From NCBI RefSeq assembly GCF_004193775.1, contig NC_041008.1, positions 12,419,731 through 12,483,730 of the forward strand: a DNA stretch of 64,000 nt, in the 5' to 3' direction. This DNA is from Glycine soja (Eukaryota; Streptophyta; Magnoliopsida; Fabales; Fabaceae). Under the pieces are notes generated by a model, which saw nothing but the letters and a program-made list of their open reading frames with translations, was not told the DNA's origin and did no database searches. Shown here in pieces: positions 1 to 11,345 of this stretch (position 1 is the first letter of the stretch; each line of letters opens with the position of its first letter). The translations under genes were made by a program, and so were the position numbers.

Positions 1-1251
1 TGAGATTCCCATATGCTGGAAAGTCATTAATGGTACAAAAAAGCATTGCACGCATTTCAAAGGTCTCCTTGCGAAACGCATCAAACACTACAACCCCCTC
101 GTCCCACAACTTTCTCAGATCTTCAACCAACGGACTTAGATAAACATCAATGTCATTTCTTGGCTGTCTTGGGCCCGATATCTTCATAGACAACATCATG
201 TATTTTCGCTTCATGCCAATCAAGGAGGCAAATTGTAAATTACTAGCAGAACTGGCCATGAACTGTGTTGAGTGCTTAAGGTGCCATATGGATTCATTCC
301 ATCACTGGCTAGTCCAAGTCTAAGATTTCTTGGCTCATTCCCGAAATCCGGATACAAACCATCAATCTTCTTCCACTGGGAGCAATCAGCCGGATGACGG
401 ACTATTCCATCAGAAATCCTTCCATTTGCATGCCATGTAAGGTCTTTTGCGTCGTCCTCATTAGCAAAAAGACGCTTAAACCTTGGAATGATTGGAAGAT
501 ACCACAAAACCTTTGCTGGCGGGCCCCTCTGTGACTTTTCATCATAATTGCTTTCCCCGTCATCCTTCACTTTGTACCGTGAAGTCCCACACACAGGGCA
601 TTTGGGCATTTCTTGGAATTCATGCCTGTAGAGTATGCAATCATTGGGGCAAGCATGAATCTTCTGATACTCCATACCCATGGGACACAGTATCTTCTTC
701 GCTTTATAGTAACTTTTAGGCAGCGTGTTGTCCTCTGGAAGCAGATTGTGCACTACCTCAAGCAGTGAGGTGAAACTTTTGTCACTCCACCCATACCTGG
801 CCTTCACATTAACCAGACTTAACACCGTAGACAACAGGGTTAAGGAATTCTTGCACCCCGTATACAAAGGCTTCTTTGAATCACTCTGCAATCCTTCATA
901 CACAAGGGTGTGTGCTTCTTGAAAACACTCTTGTCCAAGGTCACAAATCATGTCCTCCAAGCGATCTCCCATTTCTACATCAAACGGTTCAGATTGGCAC
1001 CCACTCTACATGTCAGTCACTTCACCATGCCATATCCATGTCGTGTAATTCTTCTTCATCCCATCACACAATAGATGGTCCCGTATGTCGTCAAGTAGCT
1101 GTCGTCTTCCATTCAAACAGTTGATGCAAGGACAATAATATTTTCCTTCTTCATTCGGTTGACCTCTTTCTAAAGCAAATTGCAAAAACTGCTCGACGCC
1201 ATCATCATATTCTGGGCTCATGCGACTTTGATTGATCCAACTTCGATCCAT
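1..1251 (-). pseudogene. CACTA-1 TNP2-type transposase, 5' part, broken
   Basis: Minus-strand CACTA (En/Spm) transposase gene; the intact protein would bind and cut element ends. The start at 1251 opens the N-terminal transposase-associated zinc-binding domain (Cys-rich YYCPCINCLNGRR, then the TWIWHGE motif). After a TAG at about 1003-1005 the same frame runs on from 972 into the TNP2 core, with KIHACPNDCILYR, the CPVCGTSRYK zinc ribbon, PRFKRLF and RHPADCSQWKKIDGLYPDFG. The frame breaks again near 219 (stop plus a shift), and the protein continues in another frame to the left edge. The rest of the gene lies outside the window. Family assignment is strong; the copy is a pseudogene. Confidence 0.9.
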
Positions 1252-1835
1252 CTAAGCAAATCCATGCATGCAAATCTCACTTTTTTATTTATAGGTGTGG
1301 CCCTATCCCATTTAGGAAGACTGTCTTTTATGTTAGCCTCAAACGTTAGGGTTACCATTATTTACAAAAATTTGACTAAATTTCTGCAGCATTTCGCATT
1401 GGTCTCCAAGTACACGACATGACATCAGTCAAATGAATTTCCCGATAATCAAGTATGCACTCAGAGAACAACTTGAAATGCATTGAACTGAAATTTAATC
1501 AAATTAATGAAAATAATAATAACCTTCAGGAATGAATCTAACATAAAAATACCAGTCTCCCCAAACTGTCCAAACGGACAATTCAAGACTAAATACAATG
1601 ACTAATGCAAACTGTCTACAAGAGTCATTGCATTCAATCTCAAACGGGAATCTAAGGTTCACTCACCATGAACAACAATTGTTTATATAGCAAATTACAC
1701 TGATCACATACAAGAACATACAAACGGTAAAATTCAATTACAGAAAAATATAGACATCAACAATTGTTTATGTAACTAATTTCAAATGCTGGGTTTCAAG
1801 GGTGCTTATGCTTTATTATTGTAGTTGGGCATACG
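1252..1835. other. CACTA-1 interior, no gene seen
   Basis: AT-rich sequence between the TNP2 start codon and the TG microsatellite. It probably belongs to the 5' leader or intron region of CACTA-1. I see no coding or RNA feature. Confidence 0.5.
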
Positions 1836-1962
1836 TGTGTGTGTGTGTATCATGAGGGTCTGTGTCATCCAAAGGCAATTCCTTTGTGAGCTCTAATATT
1901 GAGACAAGTGTGGAGAGTAGGCAGAAAATTGTTGAGTGTGGAGACTAGTGGGTATGTGTGTG

Positions 1963-2050
<88 letters not shown>

Positions 2051-2337
2051 GGTGTGTGTGTGTGTGTGTGTGTGTCTGTATGTGTTTCTGTGTGTGTATG
2101 TGTTTTTGTGTGTGGCTGTGTATGTGTGTGTGTGTGTGTCTATATGTGTTTCTCTGTGTGTGTGTGGCTGTGTATGTGTCTGTGTGTTTCAGTGTGTGTG
2201 TGTGTGTGTGTGTGTGGCTGTGTATGTGTGTGTGTGTGTTTCAGTGTGTGTGTGTGTGTTTCTATGTGTGTGTGTGTTTCAGTGTGTGTGTGTGTTTCTG
2301 TGTATGTGTGTGTGTGTGTGTGTGTATGTGTTTGTGT

Positions 2338-2369
<32 letters not shown>

Positions 2370-2525
2370 TTCTGTGTGTGTGTGTGTGGGTGTGTGTGTG
2401 TGTTTCTATGTGTGACTGTGTATGTGTGTGTGTGTGTTTCAATGTGTGTGTGTGTGTGTGTTTCTGTGTGTGTGTGTGTGTGTGTTTCTTTGTGTGTGTG
2501 TGTGTCTGTGTGTGTGTGTTTCTGT
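1836..2525. repeat. long interrupted (TG)n microsatellite
   Basis: A short TG run at about 1836-1850 is followed from about 1950 by nearly 600 bases of TG repeats, broken by short variants such as TTTC, GGGTGGG and TATG. The long open frames across it (Cys-Val on one strand, Thr-His on the other) are products of the repeat. Its right end directly abuts the LINE coding sequence. Confidence 0.95.
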
Positions 2526-5425
2526 GGAGACAGCTTCAAAAAAGTCCAGAACCTGGAAGTTGAACTAAAGAAGTTGGAGGAAGACACAATGCTTAGGCAA
2601 CAAGTTTGCAAAAGAAAACAGCTGCAGGAATCTCTATGGATAGCTGCCCAAGCCGATGACTCGCTGCTAAAACAGAAATCTAGGTCAAGATGGATAAAGG
2701 AGGGCGATTGCAACACACGATACTTCCATATTAGGATGAGTGCAAATAGAAACAGAAATTGCATTAAAGGAATACTCATTGATGGAGTATGGACAAATGA
2801 CCCTTGTAAGGTGAAGGAAGAAATCAGAAACTTCTTCTCCAAAAGATTTCAAGAATCAGATGCTCAAAGACCCAACATTGATTATATTAGCTTCAGAACT
2901 ATAGATCAGCAACAGAATTCCTTGCTAGGGGCCCCATTTCAGGAGATAGAAATTCAGAATGCAGTGGGGGAGTGTGGAAGTGACAAGAGCCCATGCCCGG
3001 ATGGCTTCAATTTTAGATTTATAAAACAGTTTTGGGATATACTAAAGCCTGATATCTTGCGATATATTCATGAGTTTCATGCTAATGGTGCCATTCCCAG
3101 AGGATGCAATGCCTCCTTTATAGCTTTAATTCCTAAAAGATCAGAACCTCAGCATTTGGGTGAGTACAGACCCATTTCATTAATTGGGTGCATGTACAAG
3201 ATAGTGGCCAAACTGCTTGCAAACAGAATAAGAAAAGTCATGGCAGCAATCATTGATGAAACACAATTTGCTTTCATTCAAGGGAGGCATTTACTGCAAA
3301 GTGTCCTTATTACCAATGAGGTAATAGATGAAGCTAGAAGAAGCCACAATCCTTGCCTTATATTTAAAGTAGATTTCGAGAAGGCATACGACATCGTATC
3401 TTGGGAATTTCTGCTGTACATGCTAAAGAGACTAGGATTTAATTCACAGTGGATCAAATGGATTGAAGGATGTATCAAATCTGCTTCAATGTCAGTTTTG
3501 GTAAATGGAAGTCCCACAAATGAGTTCCTCCCAGAAAGGGGCATTGGGCAAGGGGATCCGTTAGCACCATTTTTATTTAATGTAGTAGCGGAAGCTTTAT
3601 CAGGGTTGATGTGAAGGGAAATAGCAAAAAATCTGTATAAAGGCTATTCAGTGGGATCCAAAAATGTTAACATAAGCATTTTACAATATGCGGACGACAC
3701 CATATTCTTTGGGGAAGCAAGTATGGAAAATGTGAGAGCTCTAAAGGCTACCCTCAGGGCTTTTGAGTTAATCTCAGGTCTGAAAATCAACTTCGCAAAG
3801 AGCTACTTTGGAGCATTTGGGGTAAATGAGCAGTGGAAGCTTGATGCGGCCAAATACCTGAACTGTAGTTTGCTAACTCTTCCTTTTGTGTAATACTATC
3901 ATCACAGATATGAGAGGAAATTGGCCAAATGGAAGCAAAGATATGTATCATGGGAAGGGGGGGGGGGGAGAGTGACTCTAATTCAGGCTGCACTAACATC
4001 AATTCCAATTTATTTTTTGTCTTTTTTCAGGATTCCAAAATCAGTGCAGGAAAAATTAAAAAGGATTCAACGCAGTTTTTTATGGGGTGGTGGAACAGAC
4101 CATAAAAAAATTGCTTGGATTAAATGGGACCAAGTTTGCTTGCCAAAAGAAATAGGAGGTCTGGGGATTAAGGATATTGACGCCTTTAATGTCGCATTAC
4201 TTGGCAAGTGGAAATGGAACATGATGCAAGAAAAAGGGGACCTTTGGACCAGAGTTTTAGAGTCAAAATATGGTGGATGGAGGAGTCTTCATGAGGCAGG
4301 GAGGGCAGCAAAGCAATCTGTGTGGTGGAGAGATTTAAAGCAATCATTTAATATTCCTAATCAGGGAGACATGATTCAAAGCAACATGAGATGGAAGGTG
4401 GTAGGCGGGGACAAAGTAAGATTCTGGGAAGATAAGTGGAGCCAGCATCAGCAAACACTAGCAGAGCGATACCCTAGATTGTACCAAATATCATCACAGC
4501 AGAATCAAACCATTAACAAGCTGCGACATCATAAAGATTCAGGATAGGAGTGGCAATTCACTTGGAGAAGGTCGATATTTGATAACGAAATTGAAGCAGC
4601 CATCAATTTCCTAAGGGACATAAAAGATATGGTTATTCAGCAGCATGGATCTGATGAGTGGGTATAGTTAGGAGATCAATCAGGGAATTATTTGACACGC
4701 AGCGCTTATAAGCTGATATGGGAGGCTACTGCAACAGGCCAGCAAGAAGAATGGTGTATGGAATTATGGAAGATAAAAATCCCTAGTAAGATTTCGGTGT
4801 TTGCTTGGAGGTTGTTAAAGGATAGACTACCAACAAAAAGGAATCTTCATAGGTGACAATTGCAGATTCAGGACATGCGTTGCCCTTTCTGCAGAGATGC
4901 TGAGGAGGAGGTCTCCCATCTTTTTTTCCACTACAACAAGATCCAACCAATCTGGTGGGAATCGATATCTTGGCTGAATATTAAAAGCGCCTTTCCTCTC
5001 AAACCTGTACAGCATTTCCTTCAGCATATCTCTATTCAGATAAAAGGAGTAAGGGGAAAGAGGTGGAGATATTGGTGGCTAGCGGTAACATGGGCTATTT
5101 GGAAGTTTAGAAACAAAATGTTGTTTTCAAATGCAGAATTTGATATTAATAGATTGTTTGATGAAGCTATTTTCTTGACCTGGACTTGGCTTAGACATTT
5201 TGAGAAAGACTTCTCAATTCATCTAAATCAGTGATCAAGAAACATTAGACAAGGCTTTTGTATATGTAATGGGTGATACAAATAGAACAACTAGATGTTC
5301 TCCTAGTATCTAGAATACCATTCAGTGTTGGTGTCTAGATATAAGGACTGTAAATCCCTCTTTTGTATCAGTACCTCTGGTACTGTTTAATCTTATATAT
5401 ATATAATACATTATTTTGTTGATCA
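2526..5425 (+). pseudogene. LINE (L1-type) retrotransposon, 5'-truncated, broken ORF2
   Basis: Non-LTR reverse transcriptase in one continuous frame broken by stop codons. In order: linker (SRWIKEGDCNTRYFH), RT fingers (IPKRSEPQHLGEYRPISL), palm (FKVDFEKAYD), GIGQGDPLAPFLF, then the catalytic YADDT after a TGA at 3612. A further stop and an apparent in-frame deletion lie near 3891-3920. RVT thumb sequence follows (KLAKWKQRYVSW, IKWDQVCLPKEIGGLGI), and the C-terminal zf-RVT zinc motif (MRCPFCRDAEEEVSHLFFHY) is at 4860-5000. Additional stops are at 4545, about 4665 and 4854. The endonuclease half is missing. The 3' end is near 5400-5425, after a TA-rich run and an A-rich tail. It is dead, and probably inserted inside CACTA-1. 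Confidence 0.92.
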
Positions 5426-6387
5426 AAAAATAAAATTTAGTACCTTTGGTACTCATAGTTATTAATACAAATTATAATTTTGCTGATAAAAAAAAGATAA
5501 TACAAGACAGAGAGAAGGGCAGTGGCAGTCACAAGAAATATATAGAGAAGGCATGAACATATCAGTCCAATGAAAGAAAGGTCATGTAGACAGGCATAGC
5601 ATAAGTTACAAATATACCGGTAATGCATACAACAACAATTTCAAATTAGTTTTCGAATCAAACATATAAATACCTGAGTTCAAGGCTTCAAAGATATAAT
5701 CAAAGCGCTTCCACAGCAATGCCAATTAGCAGTAGTAAATGATAACCCTGAAAAAAACCATACAGAAATTAGCCACAGTGTATTTAAAGCCTTTTATCAA
5801 CAATATGAGGGCTGTCCGGTATTCAAATAGAGAAGAACCATAATGATAATGGGTTTAGCTTTTTCCGTGAGTAATGGAGAAGGAAAACTTGTCTACAATA
5901 GTACTAGTAGTTGTTTCATTTGCACACTGCACAATTCACATGACTTTCAGCACAAGCTGACTATTCAAGCCATGATGACCATAGGAAGAACCACTTAAGA
6001 AAAATTCTTCGAAAACAAACAAACAAAAAAATTAAAAATTAAATACAGTGGGGAGGCAGAGATATAAAGGTTGCCAACCTGACTGTCTGATCTGTGTGTA
6101 TTCCAACAAGTAGAAAATCTCCAAGATCCCTAGCAAGCCTCAAGATCTATATAACATAAAGGTCAGTTAATACAATATCAAGCCACACATCCATTTAAAC
6201 AATCTAAATGGTAGTAGCAGCATAGTAGTAAATTATTGCAAGAGCCTAGTATAATTTATCATGTCTCACCCTCCCAGAATAACCCTCATCTAATAACCCA
6301 AGATTTATTTTCTATAGCCATATATAACAGGCAAATGGAAATAGATTATTGAATAAAAACATCACCAAAAAAAGGATATTAGTTATC
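5426..6387. other. CACTA-1 interior, no gene seen
   Basis: AT-rich noncoding sequence downstream of the LINE. I found no supported gene, RNA or clear repeat boundary. Confidence 0.4.
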
Positions 6388-6722
6388 TTATGTTTGTCTC
6401 TCACTACCCTCCACTCAATTATGTGAATAAGAACATCACCAAACTGGACAGAATGTGTGTTTCTGATGGCTGGTTGTCCAAAAGGCCTGACAGCTCCCAA
6501 TTTAACCTTGAGAGGAATTACTCTGGCCACTGTCCTATTATCATGCACTCTAAATGCATTGATTGGGGCCCTAAACCTTTTAAGGTTTATGATGGATGGC
6601 TAATGCACAAGCAATTTCAGAAGGTAGTGAGGGATTGTTGGTTAAATTATCAGCCTATGGGGTGGGGTGGTTATGCTTTAAAATGCAAGCTTCAGCATCT
6701 TAAACAGAGGCTGAAAATCTGA
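6388..6722 (+). pseudogene. LINE endonuclease C-terminal fragment
   Basis: An open segment of about 110 codons resembles the end of a plant LINE endonuclease and its linker: the LDRMCVSDGW motif, SGHCPIIM (equivalent of the SDHCPI catalytic region) and WGPKPFKVYDGWL. In an intact LINE this region lies just upstream of the linker found at 2526, so it may come from a related or the same element with the order of the pieces changed. It stops abruptly at a breakpoint near 6722. Confidence 0.75.
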
Positions 6723-7500
6723 AGTTACTTTGATTTATGTTATTGTAAAACAGTTACAAGCATAATAACTAAATGCAATACAAGAATATGAGAACTGACG
6801 AACCCAGTTACTTTGAATAGGTAACTGTTTTTAATATCAACAGTTACCTATTTTTATAGTCCAAAACAATTATCAACAGTTACCTATTTTAATCCTGCAT
6901 CGTAAAATAACTAAATGCAATAACCTATTTTAATATCAACAGATACCTATTTAAAATAGTTACAAGCATAATTTGCAATAACAGGATATGAGAACTTTTA
7001 GAAACTGCCAATACGAGGCAAGTGAATAGTTTATAAACAGTCTGGAAGCATTCAACAATTAAGCGAATAAAATAGAAAAGAGAGCAAGCAACCCAGTTCC
7101 TTAAATCCATTTGGGTAAAAACATTATCTATACTTAAGCATTACTTGCTCAAGAAACAAAAAATATGTTAAAACAACAATAGTGAAGCCCCCTTTGTTGG
7201 ACAGTAAAATGTTAAAGCAATTGCAGGAAATTTCAACAACCCTGTGGATCTGTGTACAGAAATCATGGTTGATTCTCTGTTATAGTGCAAACAGAATAAC
7301 ACATTACTAAAAATCATGCAACATTACTTATTACTACCCAGAAAAAATAAAATAGGTCAAATGAAGTATAGAAGTTAGTGTTACCTTGATGAAGAGAACC
7401 CAACAACACACGCACGTCAGCGGAGCTTGTACAATCGCAAACAAAAACCTTTTCTTTATTATCCGATGCCACTCCCAATTCGGGTCAAACCACTCACAAC
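6723..7500. other. AT-rich CACTA-1 interior with short AACAGTTACCTATTTT repeats
   Basis: Between about 6815 and 6960 the motif AACAGTTACCTATTTT recurs imperfectly several times. Otherwise I see no feature. It is likely intron of the CACTA-1 5' leader. Confidence 0.4.
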
Positions 7501-7855
7501 GAAACTTAGCATACACGAATTTGACCTACGTTCCTCGCGGAGAAAGCTTTGACCTTTGAGCACTGACGACTATTTCAGCACCCTAGTAGCAACTTTGTAT
7601 CTAGGGTTTTCTTCGAGCCTGGACAATGTGGGTTCTGTGGGGTTCGAGTGACGACAATATGGGTTTTCCGGCAGTGTAGGGGGTTCTGTGGGTTCGACCA
7701 ACGACAATGTAGGTGTCGACGGAGCGGTTTCCGGCAGATTTCGGGCGGGAGGAGAAAGAGAACAACGATTTCAGGCAGGAGGATGACAAAGAGAAGAGGT
7801 AGGGCAAGGTTTTCGAACGCGCGCGGCTTCTGAAATCTCTATTTTTTTTAACTTA
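7501..7855 (-). other. GC-richer CACTA-1 5' leader
   Basis: A GC-rich block (GGGTTCTGTGG, GTTTTCGAACGCGCGCGG) lies just inside the terminal repeats. Comparable GC-rich leaders lie just inside the terminal repeats at 25880-26110 and 52640-52860, so I read it as the 5' untranslated exon of the element, transcribed leftward. Open frames in it are short and unconvincing. Confidence 0.45.
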
Positions 7856-8262
7856 TAAGCACAACAACATCGGTTTTTTTATGGATAACCGATGTTAACT
7901 GAATGTAGTTAACATCGGTTTTGTAAAAACCAATGTTAACATCAAATACATTACATCGGTTTTTTAACAAACCGATGTTAAAATCAACTCCTTAACATCG
8001 GCTCCCTCAAAACTGATGTTAACTCTATGAAGTTAACATCGGTTTTGCCCAAACCGATGTTACCATATTCATCTTAACATCATGTTAACATCGGTTTTTT
8101 AAATAACCGATGTTAACATCAATTAGTTTACATCGGTTATGCTAAAACCGACGTTAAGTAACTCTATTTAATTACAAAAATGCCACCGCGCTTTCGTTAA
8201 CATCAGTTTTTGCTATAATCGATGTTAATAGGGCGATGTAAAAAGCTTTTTTATTAGTAGTG
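7856..8262 (-). repeat. CACTA-1 5' terminus with AACATCGG subterminal repeats
   Basis: About a dozen AACATCGGTTTT / AAAACCGATGTT units in both orientations, many forming hairpins. They end at TTATTAGTAGTG, whose complement is the CACTACTAATAA terminal inverted repeat. Such subterminal repeats are normally binding sites for the CACTA accessory protein. The outer flank (8263 on) is LTR sequence. Confidence 0.85.
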
Positions 8263-9747
8263 AGAATTAGGAGTCAAAAAGCTTCAAGAATCAAGTTTCA
8301 AGATTAAAGATTCAAGAACAATCAAGTTTCAAGAATCAAGATTCAAGAACAATCAAGATCAAGATTCAAGAATCAAGAGAAGACTCAATCAAGATAAGTA
8401 CTAAAAAAGTTTTTCAAAACATTGAGTAGCACAAGAATTTTTCACAAAATCTTTTACCAAAGAGTTTTACTCTTTGGTAATTGATTACCAGTAGCCAACA
8501 TTGTTTTTCAAACTGATTTACAAAGTTGTAATCGATTACCAATGTTTTAAAACTTTAGATTTCAAATTTCAAGAGTCACAACTAGTGATAAAATATTTTC
8601 AAATCATTTTAAACTTGTGTAATCGATTACACAATACTTGTAATCGATTACCAAAGTTTCTAAACGTTTTGATTTTCAAATTTAAACATGAAGAGTCACA
8701 TCTGTTGATGTGTAATCGATTACACTATGATGGTAATCGATTGCCAGTGACTGATTTTGAAAAATAAATTATCAAAAGTCACAATTCTTAAGGTGACTTG
8801 TTTTTGAAGATTTTTCAAAAGTCACAACCTTTAAGTGGCTAGTTTTCAAAAGAGTCACAACTTTTAAAGTGACTAGTTTTTCAAAAGAGTCACAACTTTT
8901 AAAGTGACTAGTTTTAAAGAAATTGCCAAGAGTCACAAACTTTAACTTGAGTCATCAAATGATTATAAATATGTGACCATAGCACGAATTTCATATACTA
9001 AAAAGACTGATTTCTTTTATGATTAATAGATTTCTTTCATAGAGTTTTTGTTCAATACTTTCTCTTCCAAGAAAAGTTCATTGTTCAAAAACTTGTGCTA
9101 CTCTTCTTCTTCATTCACTTCTTTCTCTTGCCAAAAGATTCAAAGGACTAACCGCCTAAGAATTCTTTTGTTTCTTCCCTTTTCCCTCTCGACAAAAGAT
9201 TTCAAAGGACTAACCGCCTGAGATATCTTTTGTATCCCCCTCACAGAGAATTCAAGGGACTAACCGCCTAAGAATTCTTTGTCCTAACACATTGGAGGGT
9301 ACATCATTTGTGGTACAAGTAGAGGGCACATCTCTTGTGGATCAGTTCAAGTGGAGGGTACATGCACTTAGTTGTTCAAAGAGAACAAGGGAAGGTACAT
9401 CCCTTGTGGATCTTTGGCTTGTAAAGGATTTTACAAGGTTGAAAGAAATCTCAAGAACCGTTGGTAGCTTGGGGACTGGATGTAGGCACAGGTTATTGTC
9501 GAACCAGTATAAATCTTGTATTTGTCTTCTTCTTCCCTACACTCTTTAATTTTCGCTGTGTACTTTTAATTGCCGCTTTTACTTTTGGTTAAATTATTGT
9601 TTCTGTTCTTTACTTTCTTAACTTAGTAGTATAAACCTAGTTAAATCTAGTAACATTAAGAAAGATAAATTTTTTAATTAGTCAAGACACATTAATAATT
9701 AATTCAACCTCCCCTTCTTAATTATTCCGAGACCACTTGATCCAACA
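8263..9747 (+). repeat. LTR of the A/B retrotransposon family, interrupted at its 5' end by CACTA-1
   Basis: It matches the LTR at 62956-64000 but starts about 70 bases inside it, exactly where CACTA-1 ends; it terminates in CTTGATCCAACA at 9747. It holds several TGTAATCGATTACA-type palindromes (8520-8745), a TATA box near 8958 (ATTATAAATATG), repeated AAGGACTAACCGCC units (about 9145-9275), GGGTACATC repeats (9295-9400) and the ACTGG...CCAGT stem-loop near 9475-9512. No internal region follows, so it is a solo LTR or a remnant. Confidence 0.85.
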
Positions 9748-9762
9748 CTTTAATATTACATA

Positions 9763-9995
9763 CTACCTCCATCCTAAAATAAGATTCGTATTTGAGAAAA
9801 AAAAATCGTCTCAAAATAAGTGTCACATTTGACTTTTTAATGTAACATTAATTATTCTTTTCTATTAATACTCTAATAAATGTTACTTTAGTTTTTGCAT
9901 TTAATATTAATATTATTCTCTTTCATCTATTTATCATCTTTTTTTTGTCAGTATAAAACAATATAGGACGACACTTATTTTAGCACGGAAGAAAT
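9763..9995. mobile_element. Stowaway-like MITE
   Basis: The left end CTACCTCCATCCTAAAATAA and right end TTATTTTAGCACGGAAGAAA are imperfect inverted repeats of the CTCCCTCCGTCCC type seen in Tc1/mariner Stowaway MITEs. A TA precedes the left end. No coding capacity. Confidence 0.65.
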
Positions 9996-10470
9996 GTTAT
10001 ACAACAATTGTATCACATAATCTTAAATTCATCATATTTCCTATTTTCCCTATATTTTGTGCACTTCCTAATAAATCACGAGGAGTATTAGGAACAATTC
10101 TTTAACACACTCCTTTAAATAATTTTTTTATTGGTTAAAGTTTATCAAAAATTACAAAATAAGAAAAGAAAATAATTAAATATGTTGTGGGGCCATAGCT
10201 TTTTTATTTTTAATTAATAAATTTCAAACAATAACAGAAAATTTCAAAAGAGTATCTTATTGACATTTTTTTATAAATCATATGACTAGCAAATGCCTCT
10301 TGCCAATTTGTAATTTGTAGGTTAGCTTCCATGTTAGAAATTATGGGAAAAGAATCCCAATGCATTAGGTAGAGGCAGGCTAGAGAGGTGGGTGACAACT
10401 GAAAGGGTGAATAACTACTCACTATTTTATCCATGTATAGTTATAGAAGTTGGTGACACGGCAAATAAAG
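9996..10470. other. upstream region of the uclacyanin gene
   Basis: AT-rich spacer before the host gene. I see no repeat or coding feature beyond possible promoter sequence. Confidence 0.4.
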
Positions 10471-10479
10471 GAGTTGGTA

Positions 10480-10489
10480 TTATATATAA
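10480..10489 (+). promoter_or_regulatory. candidate TATA box of the uclacyanin gene
   Basis: TATATATAAT lies about 115 bases upstream of the start codon, a reasonable spacing for a plant TATA box with a short leader. Inferred from position only. Confidence 0.45.
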
Positions 10490-10603
10490 TCCTCATTGCA
10501 TTGCATTTTATTGTCATTGGCTCGGGCTCTTTCACGCACAATCAGCTTAAACCAACCTTTCTTGTAAACTTTATTGATTTTGAGAATTAAAGAGGGTATA
10601 GAC

Positions 10604-11292
10604 ATGGCTAGAGCAATTGCAGTTTCTTTCTTGGTTCTGCTTCTGGCTTTCCCCACTGTATTTGGAGCTGACCATGAAGTTGGTGACACTGGTGGATGGG
10701 CCCTAGGGGTTAATTACAACACCTGGGCCTCTGGGAAAACTTTCAGAATTGGTGACAATTTGGGTAAGTCTCTTCATGTTTCTTGCCTTTCAGAAACTAG
10801 TAAAACTTTTTTTAAAAAAGAAAATTTTAGCATATACAAGAACTCAAGTAGCAAATTCAATTTGAAAGTCAAATTATTCTATGTTCAATCATGATAAGGT
10901 TGTAGTGTATGATGCTCTCTGATGTAGTTTCACATGATTTTATTTTTAAGCTCAGTTTTATAATGAAAAAATTAGTTCAATTTATTCTTTTACAAGTTGA
11001 ATTATGTGTTTAAGGTTTTAGGCTGTGGTTTCGTTGTCTTGATATTGTCAGAAATTACAGATAAATGCACCACCTGATACGGCCACAGAGGTCCTAAAAC
11101 CTTGACGTTGCAAGCAAAATTGTGTTTGCAAACTGTATTTTAAAACTGTGTATCTAAGTTACTATATTATACAAATTAATTTCTATATATTCTCATTGTC
11201 ATAGAACATACATTAATTGTTGATCTCATTGTTTTTTCTTTTTTGTTGATTTTTGGTGTAGAACTCACATGTTTTGGTAAAGTGTGGGGGTA

Positions 11293-11345
<53 letters not shown>

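Noticed and set aside
1899..2563. Open frames of 147-201 codons rich in Cys/Val, and Thr/His frames on the other strand
   Set aside because: They are translations of the TG/CA microsatellite; composition is wholly repetitive and there is no domain.
7856..8262. Regularly spaced AACATCGG repeats considered as a CRISPR-like array
   Set aside because: Plant nuclear DNA; units are in both orientations with variable spacers and end in a CACTA terminal repeat, so they are subterminal repeats.
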